A model generated the notes under the pieces. The model was not told the origin of the DNA, ran no database searches, and saw only the letters and a program-made list of their open reading frames with translations. A DNA stretch of 64,000 nucleotides. Origin: Amycolatopsis arida (GTDB lineage Bacteria; Actinomycetota; Actinomycetes; Mycobacteriales; Pseudonocardiaceae). The DNA is taken from the NCBI RefSeq assembly GCF_900115565.1, contig NZ_FOWW01000004.1, forward strand, positions 62,001 to 126,000, in the 5' to 3' direction. Numbering within the stretch: position 1 is the stretch's first letter; every line of letters begins with the position of its first letter. The translations under genes and the position numbers were made by a program. Positions 46,490 through 55,850 of this stretch are shown in pieces.

Positions 46490-49400
46490 ATGTCGAACGC
46501 GGAGACACCCGCCGAGAACCAGGGCGGGACTACCGCCACACCCGACAACGGCCCGCTGGCCGCACTGCCCGACCGGATCAGGGTGCACGCCCTGGCCAAG
46601 CTGCTCGGTTCGAGCAGCCGCGAGCTGCTGACCACGCTGTCCGAGCTGGGAGTGGCCGCCCGCAGCGCCCAGTCCAGCATGTCCAGGGAGGACGCGCTGC
46701 GGGTCGCCGAGTCCCTCGGCGTGACCGGGCTCACCGACGCCGGGCCCGAGATCACCCAACCGACCAGCGAGCCGGCGACCGAGCCGACCGAGCCGACCAG
46801 GTCGGCTCGCACCGAGCCCGCACCGAGCGCCGCCGACCGGGCCGACCGGGGGGCGGCGCCGAGCCGGCCGGCCACCCCGTTCTCCGCGCCGCCGGAGACC
46901 CCGGCTGGGCTGCCCGAGCCGGCCGCCCCGGCCGCCCCGCACGTACCGGTGTTCGCCGCACCGTCGCCGGTGTTCCTGCCGCCCGAGCCGGAGGCCGGGG
47001 TGGAGCCGGGGGAGCCGGCGCGGGCCGAGGCCCCGGAGGCCCCGGACACCACGAGCGGCCCGGACACGGACGACTCCGACGAGTCGGAGTCCGCCGGCCG
47101 GCGCCGCCGCCGCCGGGGCCGGCGCGGTCGCGGCCGGGGCAAGGGCGGTGACGACACCGGTGCCGAGCAGTCGGAGTCGGCGGGCAAGGCCGAGCCGTCC
47201 GGGGATGGCGCGGACAAGCAGGACAAGTCGGACAAGACTGATAAATCGGAGAAGTCTGCCAAGACGGACAAAGCTGACAAGGCCGACAAGTCTGACAAGA
47301 CTGGCAAGGCGGAGAAGTTCGACAAGGCCGCCCAGTCGGCCGAGGCCGAGCCGGACACCAACGGTGACGAGGCCGGGGCCGAGTCGGGGGACGGCGAGGA
47401 TGGTGAGACCTCCAGCCGCCGCCGGCGGCGGCGCCGGCGGCGCAAGGGCGGTGCCGACACCGACGCCGACACGACCGAGACCGGCGACGACCCGCCGAAC
47501 ACCGTGGTGCACGTCCGGGAGACCAAGGGCGAGACCGCCGGCAGGGACGGGGTGCGCAGCGTGCGCGGCTCCACCCGGCTCGAGGCCAAGCGCCAGCGGC
47601 GCCGCGACGGCCGGGAGGCCGGCCGCCGGCGGGCGCCGATCCTGTCCGAGTCGGAGTTCCTGGCCCGGCGGGAGTCGGTCGATCGGACGATGGTGGTCGC
47701 CGAGCGGGACGGCTCCACGCAGATCGGGGTGCTCGAGGACGGCGTGCTCGTGGAGCACTTCGTGACGACCTCGGGCAGCGGCTCGATCGTCGGGAACGTC
47801 TACCTCGGCCGGGTGCAGAACGTGCTGCCGTCGATGGAGGCGGCGTTCATCGACATCGGCAGGGGCCGCAACGCCGTGCTCTACGCCGGCGAGGTCGACT
47901 GGGACGCGGCCGGCCTCGAGGGCAAGGCCCGCAAGATCGAGCAGGCGCTGTCCACCGGTGACAACGTGCTGGTGCAGGTCACCAAGGACCCGGTCGGGCA
48001 CAAGGGCGCCCGGCTGACCACCCAGATCTCGCTGCCCGGCCGGTTCCTGGTCTACGTCCCGTCCGGCGGCGCCACCGGCATCTCCCGCAAGCTGCCGGAG
48101 AACGAGCGGCGCCGGCTCAAGGACATCCTCAAGCGCATCGTCCCCGAGGACGCGGGGGTGATCATCCGCACCGCGTCGGAGGGCATCAGCGAGGCCGAGC
48201 TGGAGCGCGACGTGCGCCGACTCAAGGCGCAGTGGGAGGTCATCAAGGAGAAGGCCGCCGCGGCGAACGGCTCCTCCGGCAAGAAGAAGTCCGGTGCGCC
48301 GGCCATGCTCTACGAGGAGCCGGACCTGCTGGTGAAGGTCGTGCGCGACCTGTTCACCGAGGACTTCGGCAGGCTCGAGGTGCAGGGCGAGACCGCGTGG
48401 GAGACCATCTCCGCCTACGTCGAGCACGTGGCGCCGGACCTGCGCGACCGGCTCAAGAAGTACACCGGCACGGGGGACGTCTTCGCCGACTACCGGATCG
48501 ACGAGCAGCTCACCAAGGCGCTCGACCGCAAGGTGTGGCTGCCCTCCGGCGGCTATCTGGTCATCGACCGCACCGAGGCGATGACGGTGATCGACGTCAA
48601 CACCGGCAAGTTCACCGGCTCCGGGGGCAACCTGGAGGAGACGGTGACCCGCAACAACCTGGAGTCGGCCGAGGAGATCGTCCGGCAGCTCCGGTTGCGT
48701 GACATCGGCGGCATCATCGTGATCGACTTCATCGACATGGTGCTGGAGTCCAACCGCGAGCTGGTGCTGCGCCGACTCACCGAGTGCCTCGGCAGGGACC
48801 GCACCCGGCACCAGGTGGCCGAGGTCACGTCACTGGGCCTGGTGCAGATGACCCGCAAGCGGGTGGGCACCGGGCTGCTCGAGTCGTTCTCCACCACCTG
48901 TGAGCACTGCAAGGGCCGCGGCGTGCTGATCTCCACCGAGCCGCAGCGCGGTAACGGTGGCGGTGGCCACCAGCACGGCGGATCCCGCCGGTCGCGCGGC
49001 CGGGGCAAGGCCGACGACGGCGCGCCGGCCGAGCGCACCGAGCAGGCGCCCGCCGGACCCACGCCCGAGCAGCGGGAGTCGGTGGTCTCGGCCGTGCAGG
49101 CGATGGCCAGCGCGTCCAAGACCGCGAAGGGCGGTGAGGGCGACTCGACCGGGCACGAGGAGACCCCGCGCAACGGGCGCGCCCCGGCCGCGGAGTCCGG
49201 CGGCCGCGGGGAGCGGAAGGCCCCGCGGGGCCGGAAGGACCGGGCCGAGCGCGCGGAGCCGGCCGCGGTGGGCACGACGCCCGAGTCCGGCCCCGCGCCC
49301 GAGCGCCCCGGAACGGGCGCGGCGGAAGCCGGGGCCGCCGACGCGCCGGCCGGCCTGGACCGGCCCGGCACCGGCGAGACCGCCCCGGCGCCGGAGCCGG

Positions 49401-49651
49401 CGGGCGAGGAGAAGGTTACGGACGGCGGCGCGTCGACCGAGCGCGAGCCGGAGGCGCGTCCCGAGTCGGCCCACCCGGCCGAGCCCATGACCCCGGCGCC
49501 CACCGGCCAGGAGGGCGGGACCGGTGAGCCGACCCAGCCCGAGGTGCCCCACGTCCCGGCGCCCGCCGTGCGGTCCACCACCCGGCGGCCGCGCCGCCGG
49601 GCGGCGTCGCGGCCCGCTGGCCCGCCGGTGAACGTCTCGGACAACACCTGA
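46490..49651 (+). CDS. rne: ribonuclease E/G family endoribonuclease
   Basis: 1053 residues. The N-terminal extension (~1-390) opens with an IF2_N-like motif ([28 protein letters not shown]), then is disordered, with Arg clusters ([16 protein letters not shown]) and a Lys/Asp repeat ([19 protein letters not shown]). The catalytic core has the S1 domain (~427-500; [23 protein letters not shown]), 5'-sensor region, DNase-I-like domain with magnesium-binding Asp702 (IDVNTGKF) and Asp746 (VIDFIDM), and the zinc link Cys804/Cys807 (CEHC). The C-terminal tail is disordered Pro/Ala/Glu-rich. It processes rRNA and degrades mRNA. It heads the rne-rplU-rpmA-obgE-proB block. Confidence 0.97.
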   Translation: MSNAETPAENQGGTTATPDNGPLAALPDRIRVHALAKLLGSSSRELLTTLSELGVAARSAQSSMSREDALRVAESLGVTGLTDAGPEITQPTSEPATEPTEPTRSARTEPAPSAADRADRGAAPSRPATPFSAPPETPAGLPEPAAPAAPHVPVFAAPSPVFLPPEPEAGVEPGEPARAEAPEAPDTTSGPDTDDSDESESAGRRRRRRGRRGRGRGKGGDDTGAEQSESAGKAEPSGDGADKQDKSDKTDKSEKSAKTDKADKADKSDKTGKAEKFDKAAQSAEAEPDTNGDEAGAESGDGEDGETSSRRRRRRRRRKGGADTDADTTETGDDPPNTVVHVRETKGETAGRDGVRSVRGSTRLEAKRQRRRDGREAGRRRAPILSESEFLARRESVDRTMVVAERDGSTQIGVLEDGVLVEHFVTTSGSGSIVGNVYLGRVQNVLPSMEAAFIDIGRGRNAVLYAGEVDWDAAGLEGKARKIEQALSTGDNVLVQVTKDPVGHKGARLTTQISLPGRFLVYVPSGGATGISRKLPENERRRLKDILKRIVPEDAGVIIRTASEGISEAELERDVRRLKAQWEVIKEKAAAANGSSGKKKSGAPAMLYEEPDLLVKVVRDLFTEDFGRLEVQGETAWETISAYVEHVAPDLRDRLKKYTGTGDVFADYRIDEQLTKALDRKVWLPSGGYLVIDRTEAMTVIDVNTGKFTGSGGNLEETVTRNNLESAEEIVRQLRLRDIGGIIVIDFIDMVLESNRELVLRRLTECLGRDRTRHQVAEVTSLGLVQMTRKRVGTGLLESFSTTCEHCKGRGVLISTEPQRGNGGGGHQHGGSRRSRGRGKADDGAPAERTEQAPAGPTPEQRESVVSAVQAMASASKTAKGGEGDSTGHEETPRNGRAPAAESGGRGERKAPRGRKDRAERAEPAAVGTTPESGPAPERPGTGAAEAGAADAPAGLDRPGTGETAPAPEPAGEEKVTDGGASTEREPEARPESAHPAEPMTPAPTGQEGGTGEPTQPEVPHVPAPAVRSTTRRPRRRAASRPAGPPVNVSDNT

Positions 49652-49699
49652 CGACCCGAAGATCCGCACCCCGGTGTGGGCCGCTGTCCGGGCTTCCCG

Positions 49700-49829
49700 T
49701 AACCTGGACAGCGGCCCGTCGCCAGAGGCGGGCCTCACGGTGCGCGAGCCCCGGACCGCCCCCGGCGGGCCGGCCGCGCCAGCACCACCCGCACGTCCCA
49801 ATCCACAGTCGAGTAAGCAGGAGACTTCC
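49700..49829 (+). promoter_or_regulatory. rplU promoter and structured leader
   Basis: TAACCT at 49700-49705 is a -10 candidate, predicting a start near 49712. The leader begins with an inverted repeat GGCCCG (49713-49718)/CGGGCC (49729-49734) and ends with GCAGGAGA before the rplU GTG. L21 operons are leader-regulated in some bacteria; whether this hairpin acts so is untested. Confidence 0.4.
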
Positions 49830-50144
49830 GTGTCGGCGTACGCGATCGTCAAGACCGGCGGCAAGCAGTACAAGGTGGCTGTCGGCGACGTCGTCGAGGT
49901 CGAGAAGCTCGAGGGCGAGCCGGGCACCGAGCACACCTTCCCCGCCGTGCTGGTCGTCGATGGCGGCGAGGTCACCACGGACGCCGACGCGCTGGCGAAG
50001 GTCTCGGTCACCGGCAAGGTCGTCGAGCAGACCAAGGGTCCGAAGATTCGGATCCACAAGTTCAAGAACAAGACCGGCTACCACAAGCGCCAGGGTCACC
50101 GGCAGCGGTTGACCCGCGTCGAGGTCACCGGCATCACCAAGTAA
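49830..50144 (+). CDS. rplU: 50S ribosomal protein L21
   Basis: 104 residues from the GTG at 49830 with AGGAGA upstream. [29 protein letters not shown] and the C-terminal [26 protein letters not shown] are diagnostic of bL21. It binds 23S rRNA. It is 30 nt upstream of rpmA, the conserved L21-L27 pair. Confidence 0.99.
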   Translation: MSAYAIVKTGGKQYKVAVGDVVEVEKLEGEPGTEHTFPAVLVVDGGEVTTDADALAKVSVTGKVVEQTKGPKIRIHKFKNKTGYHKRQGHRQRLTRVEVTGITK

Positions 50145-50174
50145 GGCTGTTGCAGCAAAGGAGAGTGACCAGAG

Positions 50175-50429
50175 ATGGCACACAAGAAGGGCGCCTCCAG
50201 CTCCCGCAACGGCCGTGACTCCAACCCGCAGTACCTCGGTGTCAAGCGGTTCGGCGGTCAGGTCGTCAAGGCCGGCGAGATCCTGGTTCGGCAGCGCGGC
50301 ACCAAGTTCCACCCCGGCGTGAACGTCGGTCGCGGCGGTGACGACACCCTGTTCGCGCTGTCCGCGGGCGCGGTCGAGTTCGGCACGAAGCGCGGTCGCA
50401 AGACGGTCAGCGTCGTCTCGGCCGAGTAA
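50175..50429 (+). CDS. rpmA: 50S ribosomal protein L27
   Basis: 84 residues. [31 protein letters not shown] and [24 protein letters not shown] identify bL27, whose N-terminal tail reaches the peptidyl-transferase centre. No N-terminal extension requiring Prp-type cleavage is present. AAGGAGAG precedes the ATG. A hairpin with a TTTT tail follows. Confidence 0.99.
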   Translation: MAHKKGASSSRNGRDSNPQYLGVKRFGGQVVKAGEILVRQRGTKFHPGVNVGRGGDDTLFALSAGAVEFGTKRGRKTVSVVSAE

Positions 50430-50441
50430 CTCGGACCACTC

Positions 50442-50485
50442 GGGCGACGGGTGCCTGCCACATGCGCGGGCCTCGTCGCCCTTTT
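50442..50485 (+). terminator. intrinsic terminator after rpmA
   Basis: GGGCGACG (50442-50449) pairs with CGTCGCCC (50474-50481), and inner GG/CC pairs extend the stem across a bulge. TTTT follows at 50482-50485. It separates rplU-rpmA from obgE, perhaps partially. Confidence 0.8.
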
Positions 50486-50565
50486 GCTATCCACCACCGG
50501 GACGAGCCCGCCCCGCGAGGGCGCCGGCTCCCGTGGTGGCCGCAGACATTCGGGAGAGGACGGGC

Positions 50566-52053
50566 ATGGCGTCACGGTTCGTCGACCGCGTGGTGATCCA
50601 CGTGGCCGCCGGTGACGGTGGCAACGGCTGTGCCTCGGTGCACCGGGAGAAGTTCAAGCCGCTCGGGGGGCCCGACGGCGGCAACGGCGGCAAGGGCGGC
50701 GACGTGCTGCTGGTCGTCGACCCCAACGTGCACACCCTGCTCGACTTCCACTACCGGCCGCACGCCCGGGCGCGCAACGGCAAGCAGGGCCAGGGCAGCC
50801 ACCGCAACGGCGCCGCGGGCGAGGACCTCGAGCTGCGCGTGCCGGACGGCACGGTGGTGCTCACCGAGGACGGGGAGGTGCTCGCCGACCTGGTCGGTCC
50901 CGGCACCACGTTCGTCGCGGCGAAGGGCGGCCGCGGGGGCCTCGGTAACGCAGCATTGGCGTCGCGAGCGCGCAAGGCGCCGGGCTTCGCGCTGCTCGGC
51001 GAGCCCGGCGAGCAACACGACCTGGTGCTGGAGCTGCGCTCGGTGGCGGACGTGGGCCTCGTCGGCTTTCCCTCGGCGGGCAAGTCGTCGCTGATCTCGG
51101 TGCTGTCCGCGGCCAAGCCGAAGATCGCCGAGTACCCGTTCACCACGCTGGTGCCCAATCTCGGGGTGGTCACCGCGGGGGACACGGTGTTCACCATGGC
51201 CGACGTGCCCGGGCTGATCCCGGGCGCCAGCGAGGGCAAGGGGCTCGGGCTCGACTTCCTGCGGCACATCGAACGCTGCGCCGTGTTGGTGCACGTGGTC
51301 GACTGCGCCACCCAGGAGCCCGGCCGCGACCCGGTGTCCGATATGGACGCCCTGGAGGCGGAGTTGGCGAAGTACACCCCGGGTCTCGGGGGGGACCTCG
51401 CCGAGCGGCCGCGGATGGTGGTGCTCAACAAGGTCGACGTGCCGGAGGCGGCCGAGCTGGCCGAGCTGATCCGGCCGGACCTCGAGCGACGCGGGCTGCG
51501 TGTGTTCGAGGTGTCCACCGCCACCCGACAGGGGTTGCGGGAGCTGACCTTCGCGCTGGGCGAGGTGGTCGAGGCGGACAGGGCGGCGCGGCCAGCGCCG
51601 GCGCCGCGCCGGATCGTGCTGCAACCGCCCGCCGTGGACGACTCCGGGTTCACCGTGGAGCCCGATTCGGACGAGCCCGGCGGGTTCGTCGTGCGCGGGC
51701 CCAAGCCGGAGCGCTGGGTGCGGCAGACCAACTTCGGCAACGACGAGGCCGTGGGCTACCTCGCCGACCGGCTCAACCGGCTCGGGGTCGAGGACGAGTT
51801 GGCCCGGCTCGGGGCTCGGCCGGGCAGCCCGGTGACGATCGGCGACGTGACGTTCGACTGGGAGCCGTCCACGCCCGCCGGCATCGCCGGCACCCCGTCC
51901 GGCCGGGGCACCGACGCGCGGTTGGAGCAGAGCGGCCGGGTCAGCGCCGCCGAGCGGAAGGAGGCCCGGCGGATCCGCCGGGAGGGCGTGCCCGACGCCG
52001 AGGCCGGCGAGGGTGCCCACTCCACCGAGAACCGGGTGGACGGGGATGGCTGA
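50566..52053 (+). CDS. obgE: GTPase Obg/CgtA
   Basis: 495 residues from the ATG at 50566 ([30 protein letters not shown]). The glycine-rich Obg domain (residues 1-~158, [14 protein letters not shown]) is followed by the G domain: G1 [10 protein letters not shown]3 [10 protein letters not shown]4 NKVD and G5 [10 protein letters not shown]-terminal OCT domain ([31 protein letters not shown]) is typical of Gram-positive members. A charged tail follows. It functions in 50S assembly and stress control. proB starts 3 nt downstream. Confidence 0.98.
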   Translation: MASRFVDRVVIHVAAGDGGNGCASVHREKFKPLGGPDGGNGGKGGDVLLVVDPNVHTLLDFHYRPHARARNGKQGQGSHRNGAAGEDLELRVPDGTVVLTEDGEVLADLVGPGTTFVAAKGGRGGLGNAALASRARKAPGFALLGEPGEQHDLVLELRSVADVGLVGFPSAGKSSLISVLSAAKPKIAEYPFTTLVPNLGVVTAGDTVFTMADVPGLIPGASEGKGLGLDFLRHIERCAVLVHVVDCATQEPGRDPVSDMDALEAELAKYTPGLGGDLAERPRMVVLNKVDVPEAAELAELIRPDLERRGLRVFEVSTATRQGLRELTFALGEVVEADRAARPAPAPRRIVLQPPAVDDSGFTVEPDSDEPGGFVVRGPKPERWVRQTNFGNDEAVGYLADRLNRLGVEDELARLGARPGSPVTIGDVTFDWEPSTPAGIAGTPSGRGTDARLEQSGRVSAAERKEARRIRREGVPDAEAGEGAHSTENRVDGDG

Positions 52054-52055
52054 GA

Positions 52056-53192
52056 ATGGCTGAGGCGGCCGTCGGTGCGCGCCGCGACGCCCGCGCGGCC
52101 ATCGCGGCGGCCGGGCGCCTGGTGGTGAAGGTCGGGTCCTCCGCGTTGACGTCGACCGGTGACGGCCTCGACGGCGACCGGCTGGACGCGCTGGTCGACG
52201 CGGTGGCCGGCCGGGTGCGCCGGGGGACGCAGATCGTGCTGGTCTCCTCCGGCGCGATCGGCGCCGGGCTGGCGCCGCTGTCGCTGCGGGCCCGGCCGCG
52301 GGACCTCGCCACCCAGCAGGCCGCCGCCAGCATCGGGCAGCTGGCCCTCGCGCACGCGTACGCCGAGTCGTTCAACCGGTACCGGCTGACCGTCGGTCAG
52401 GTGCTGCTGACGTCGGACGACGTGGTGCGCCGCACCCACTACCGCAACGCGGAGCGGACGTTCGCCCGGCTGCTCGCGTTGGGCGCGGTACCGGTGGTGA
52501 ACGAGAACGACACGGTGGCCACCGAGGAGATCCGGTTCGGCGACAACGACCGGCTCGCGGCGTTGGTCGCCCACCTCGTCGGCGCCGAGGGGCTCGTGCT
52601 GCTGTCCGACGTGGACGCCCTCTACGACGGTGACCCGCGGCGTGGCGCCACCCACAAGGTCACCGAGGTGACCGGTGAGGCCGACCTGGACGGCCTGGAG
52701 GTGGGGATGTCCAGCTCCGGGCTGGGGACCGGGGGCATGGTGTCCAAGCTGGCGGCGGCGCGCACCGCCGCGGCGGCCGGGATTCCGGTGCTGCTGGCCG
52801 CGGCGACCGAGGCGGCCAGGGCGCTCGGCCCCGCCGACGTGGGCACCGCGTTCCGGCCGGCGGGGTCGCGGCTGTCGGCGCGGCGGTTCTGGCTGGGGTA
52901 CGCGGCCGGGGTGAGCGGCCGGCTGCACCTGGACGACGGCGCCGTGCAGGCGGTGGTGCACCGCCGGCGCTCGCTGCTGGCCGCGGGGATCACCGGGGTG
53001 GACGGTGACTTCCAGGCGGGCGACGTGGTCGACCTGGTCGACTCGGCGCAGCGGGTGGTGGCCCGTGGGGTGGTCGCGTTCGACGTGGCCGAGCTGCCGG
53101 ACCTGATCGGCCGGTCGAGCCACGAGCTGCCGGAGGAACAGCGCCGGGAGGTCGTGCATGCCGACGACCTCGTTCCCCTCCGCCGCCACTGA
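52056..53192 (+). CDS. proB: glutamate 5-kinase
   Basis: 378 residues. The amino-acid kinase core (RLVVKVGSSALTS, VLVSSGAIGAGLA, VNENDTVATEEIRFGDNDRLAALVA, GLGTGGMVSKLAAA) is followed by a C-terminal PUA domain (GRLHLDDGAVQAVVHRRRSLLAAGITGVDGDFQAGDVVDLVD). It phosphorylates glutamate in the first step of proline synthesis, with feedback inhibition by proline. It follows obgE as in mycobacteria and many actinobacteria; proA is not adjacent here. It ends the backbone block before an accessory stretch. Confidence 0.98.
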   Translation: MAEAAVGARRDARAAIAAAGRLVVKVGSSALTSTGDGLDGDRLDALVDAVAGRVRRGTQIVLVSSGAIGAGLAPLSLRARPRDLATQQAAASIGQLALAHAYAESFNRYRLTVGQVLLTSDDVVRRTHYRNAERTFARLLALGAVPVVNENDTVATEEIRFGDNDRLAALVAHLVGAEGLVLLSDVDALYDGDPRRGATHKVTEVTGEADLDGLEVGMSSSGLGTGGMVSKLAAARTAAAAGIPVLLAAATEAARALGPADVGTAFRPAGSRLSARRFWLGYAAGVSGRLHLDDGAVQAVVHRRRSLLAAGITGVDGDFQAGDVVDLVDSAQRVVARGVVAFDVAELPDLIGRSSHELPEEQRREVVHADDLVPLRRH

Positions 53193-53275
53193 CCCGCGGC
53201 TCGCGCTGAGCCGACTCCGCCCCCTCGGGTGGACGCTACGGCTCCCGCCCCGGACGACCTCGGCACGCGGCGTGG

Positions 53276-53805
53276 CTAATGCTCGTGCCGCCGCGGTCCG
53301 GTGTCACCGGCGGAGTCGTCGGCCGGCCCGCGGTCCCCGACGGGTTCCTCGTCACCCGGCGTCAGCTCGTCCCGCGATGTCTCCCTTCCGGCACCGCTGC
53401 CGAGTGCCGGTGAGCCAGCTGCGTCCGCCCTGGTGGGGCACAGGTGGCGGGCGAGGCGGGCCGCCTGCTCGGCGTAGGCCTCGACGAACCCGGGGGAGTC
53501 CGGGTCGAGTCCGGGGATGGCCCGTGCCGCGGCGCCGAACGCCACCGGCGCGCTGCCGAGGCTGATCAACATGAGCATCAGGTGGGCCGGGTCCAGGTCG
53601 CCGGGGAGGTCGCCGGCCCGCTGCCGCTGCCGCAGGTACTCGACCCGCTCGCGCAGGAAGTCCCGCTGTGCGCCCGCCTCCTCCGCGGTGCCGGTGCCGG
53701 TGCCGCCGGTGAGGTTCTCCCACATCAGCAGGCGCGCCGCGGCGGGGTCACGGAGGAGGCCGCGCACGAACTCGACGACGGTGTCCGCGATCGTGGCGGC
53801 GCCGG
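53276..53805 (-). pseudogene. TetR-family regulator remnant: C-terminal domain without HTH
   Basis: The open frame (AATIADTVVEFVRGLLRDPAAARLLMWENLTGG, then FLRERVEYLRQRQRAGDLPGDLDPAHLMLMLISLGSAPVAFG and PGFVEAYAEQAARLARHL) is a typical TetR ligand-binding domain. The homologous part begins right after the stop of the MFS gene (53806-53808), and no HTH is found upstream in any frame. A GTG at 53767 or ATG at 53725 could still start 163- or 149-residue products lacking DNA binding. The tail is charged and low-complexity. A 5' deletion that joined it to the MFS gene is the simplest reading. Confidence 0.65.
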
Positions 53806-55086
53806 TCAGCGCAGCACGCTTCCCCTGGTCTCGGGCAACCGCAGGATCACCAGGAAGGCCACGGCGGCCCCGGCGGCGACGTACCAGAAGAACACGGTCG
53901 ACGCGCCGGCCGTGGCCAGCGCGCTGATCACCAGCGGAGCGGTGCCGCCGAACAGCGCGACGGTGAGGTTGTACCAGGCGCCGATGCCCAGCGCGCGGAC
54001 CTCGGTCGGGAACAGTTCGCTCATCACCGCCGGGGCGATCGAGGTCATCGCCGTGTACAGGCCGAGCCCGACGCAGAACACCACCAGCAGGTTGACCACC
54101 CCGGGCCGCACCAGGGTGGACAGCGGCACGATGAGCACGGCGGTGGCCGCCGACCACACCAGCAGCTGCGGCTTGCGGCCGAACCGGTCGGCCACCGCGC
54201 CCATCGGGTACTGCAACGCGACGAACAACGCGGTGGCGATGGACAGCGCGAGGAACACGTGCTCGTCGTTCACGCCCCGCGTCCGCACGGCGAACGGGGT
54301 CAGCGCGCTGAAGAACGTGTAATAGCACAGGGTGGACAGCATGGTGAAGCCGACGAGCTGACCGACCGCCCGTGGGTGCTCGCGCAGAGTCGTCGCCAGG
54401 GGGTGGCGCACCCGGCGGGCCTTGACCTTGTTGCCCTCGAACTGCTCGGTCTCGTGCAGCGTGCGGCGCAGCCACAGGGCGACCACCCCGAACACCCCGC
54501 CCAGCAGGAAGGGGATCCGCCAGCCGAAGGACTCCAGCTGGGCCGGGTCCAGCGCCCGGGACAGCACGTAGCCGAGCAGCGAGGCGAGCAGCACCGCCGA
54601 GCCGGTGGAGATGTAGAAGAACGACGAGTACCGGCCGCGGCGGCGCGGTGGTGCGATCTCCGCCAGGTAGGCCGACGCGTTCGAGACCTCGCCGCCCAGT
54701 GACATCCCCTGACCGACCCTGGCGAGCAGCAGCAGGATCGGGGCCAACCAGCCGACCTGCTCGAACGTCGGCAGCAGCCCGATCGCCAGCGAGCCGCCGG
54801 CCATCAGCACGATCGTGAAGATCATCGCCGGTCGCCGCCCGCGCACGTCGGCGAAGCGGCCGATGAGCATGCCGCCGAGTGGGCGGAAGAAGAACGCCAA
54901 CGCGTAGGTCGCGAAGGCGTTGATCTCCGCCAGCTCTCCGGGGAAGAACGCCCCGGCGAAGTAGATGCTGAACGTGGCGTAGATCGTCCAGTCGAACCAC
55001 TCGAGCGCGTTGCCGGCGCTGGCCGCGACGAGCTTCCGGACCGGAAGCCGGTGCCGACTGTTCGTACGCGCGCCCGCCTCGACCAC
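53806..55086 (-). CDS. MFS transporter, metabolite:H+ symporter (MHS) family
   Basis: 426 residues from the GTG at 55086, chosen for GGGAGG 4 nt upstream. There are twelve TM helices with the MHS opening LVAASAGNALEWFDWTIYATFSIYFAGAFFPG, FFFRPLGGMLIGRFADVRGRRP, LARVGQGMSLGGEVSNASAYLAEIAPPRRRGRYSSF and the second-half GAVADRFGRKP. Relatives carry alpha-ketoglutarate, citrate, proline/betaine or shikimate; substrate unknown. A TetR-type C-terminal remnant lies directly downstream and an operator-like palindrome ~100 nt upstream. Confidence 0.9.
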   Translation of the reverse strand: MVEAGARTNSRHRLPVRKLVAASAGNALEWFDWTIYATFSIYFAGAFFPGELAEINAFATYALAFFFRPLGGMLIGRFADVRGRRPAMIFTIVLMAGGSLAIGLLPTFEQVGWLAPILLLLARVGQGMSLGGEVSNASAYLAEIAPPRRRGRYSSFFYISTGSAVLLASLLGYVLSRALDPAQLESFGWRIPFLLGGVFGVVALWLRRTLHETEQFEGNKVKARRVRHPLATTLREHPRAVGQLVGFTMLSTLCYYTFFSALTPFAVRTRGVNDEHVFLALSIATALFVALQYPMGAVADRFGRKPQLLVWSAATAVLIVPLSTLVRPGVVNLLVVFCVGLGLYTAMTSIAPAVMSELFPTEVRALGIGAWYNLTVALFGGTAPLVISALATAGASTVFFWYVAAGAAVAFLVILRLPETRGSVLR

Positions 55087-55182
55087 CCTGCCTCCCAACC
55101 GGTCCGCCCGCTGTTCCGAATGAGCCGAACGGGCCCACCGCGTCGGACCCTGCCACACCGCCACCGCGCGTCGTAAGATCTT

Positions 55183-55196
55183 GACACGGCCTTGTC
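55183..55196. promoter_or_regulatory. operator-like palindrome upstream of the MHS transporter
   Basis: GACACGGCCTTGTC is symmetric at 12 of 14 positions and lies 97 nt upstream of the transporter start. An AAGATCTT palindrome sits just beside it (55176-55183). A TetR-family site is plausible, but the neighbouring TetR gene has lost its DNA-binding domain. Confidence 0.35.
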
Positions 55197-55850
55197 CGGC
55201 AGTGCCGACGTGGGCCGGGGCCAACCGGACCACCGGCTGGCGAGACCCGACGACGCCCACCTGAGAGCGACTACCCCGGGCGGTTGTCGTCGGGCTGTTG
55301 TGGTCGAGCCACTGTCGTCGAACCGTCGCCCTCGAGTAGCCACCACCACGTCACCGCACCGAGCAGCCCCGCCACATTGCCGACACCGAGCAGCCTCCGG
55401 CGACACACCGTCACCGAGCAGAACCGCAGGGCCGCCGTTTCGGCTACCTGCGTCCCACCTGGCGGCGCCGCGTCCACCAGTGCGCACCGCGCTCGCCCGC
55501 GTCGCGCCGGGGTTGCTCGCCGCGACCCGGGCGGCCCGAGAATCCTTCACCGAACCGGGGCCCCTCCGCCCGCCTGTCCAACCCGTGGCCCGAATCCGCC
55601 CACTGACCCAACCAGGTACCCGGAGATGCACGTCCCGGAAGGCAGAGCCGACATGCTGTGCCGGGGCGCATGTCGGGCTCGCCGTGCCCGATCGGGTGCC
55701 CGCGGCGCCGCACTCGATCCGGTGTGCCCCAGGGACGCCGTCCCCCCGGACGTCGTGCCCGCGGCGGTGCTCGGGAGACCCTGCCCCACGGAACGCGGCT
55801 CGGGGCGTCGTTGCCCGACGCGGGGCCGGGAGGATCGCGGTGGGCCGACC
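55197..55850. other. 654-bp gap with one possible small ORF
   Basis: No well-supported gene. On the minus strand, 55271-55414 could encode a 47-residue single-TM peptide from a GTG (RRRLLGVGNVAGLLGAVTWWWLLEG, then a polar tail ending DDNRPG), but it lacks a ribosome-binding site and has no recognised family. Longer frames here lack recognisable domains and look like GC-bias artefacts. Confidence 0.3.

Noticed and set aside
44447-48811. Minus-strand frame joining the subtilase with sequence opposite rne
   Set aside because: Only the subtilase part (44447-45886) has motifs, a signal peptide and an RBS; the upstream extension is antisense to rne.
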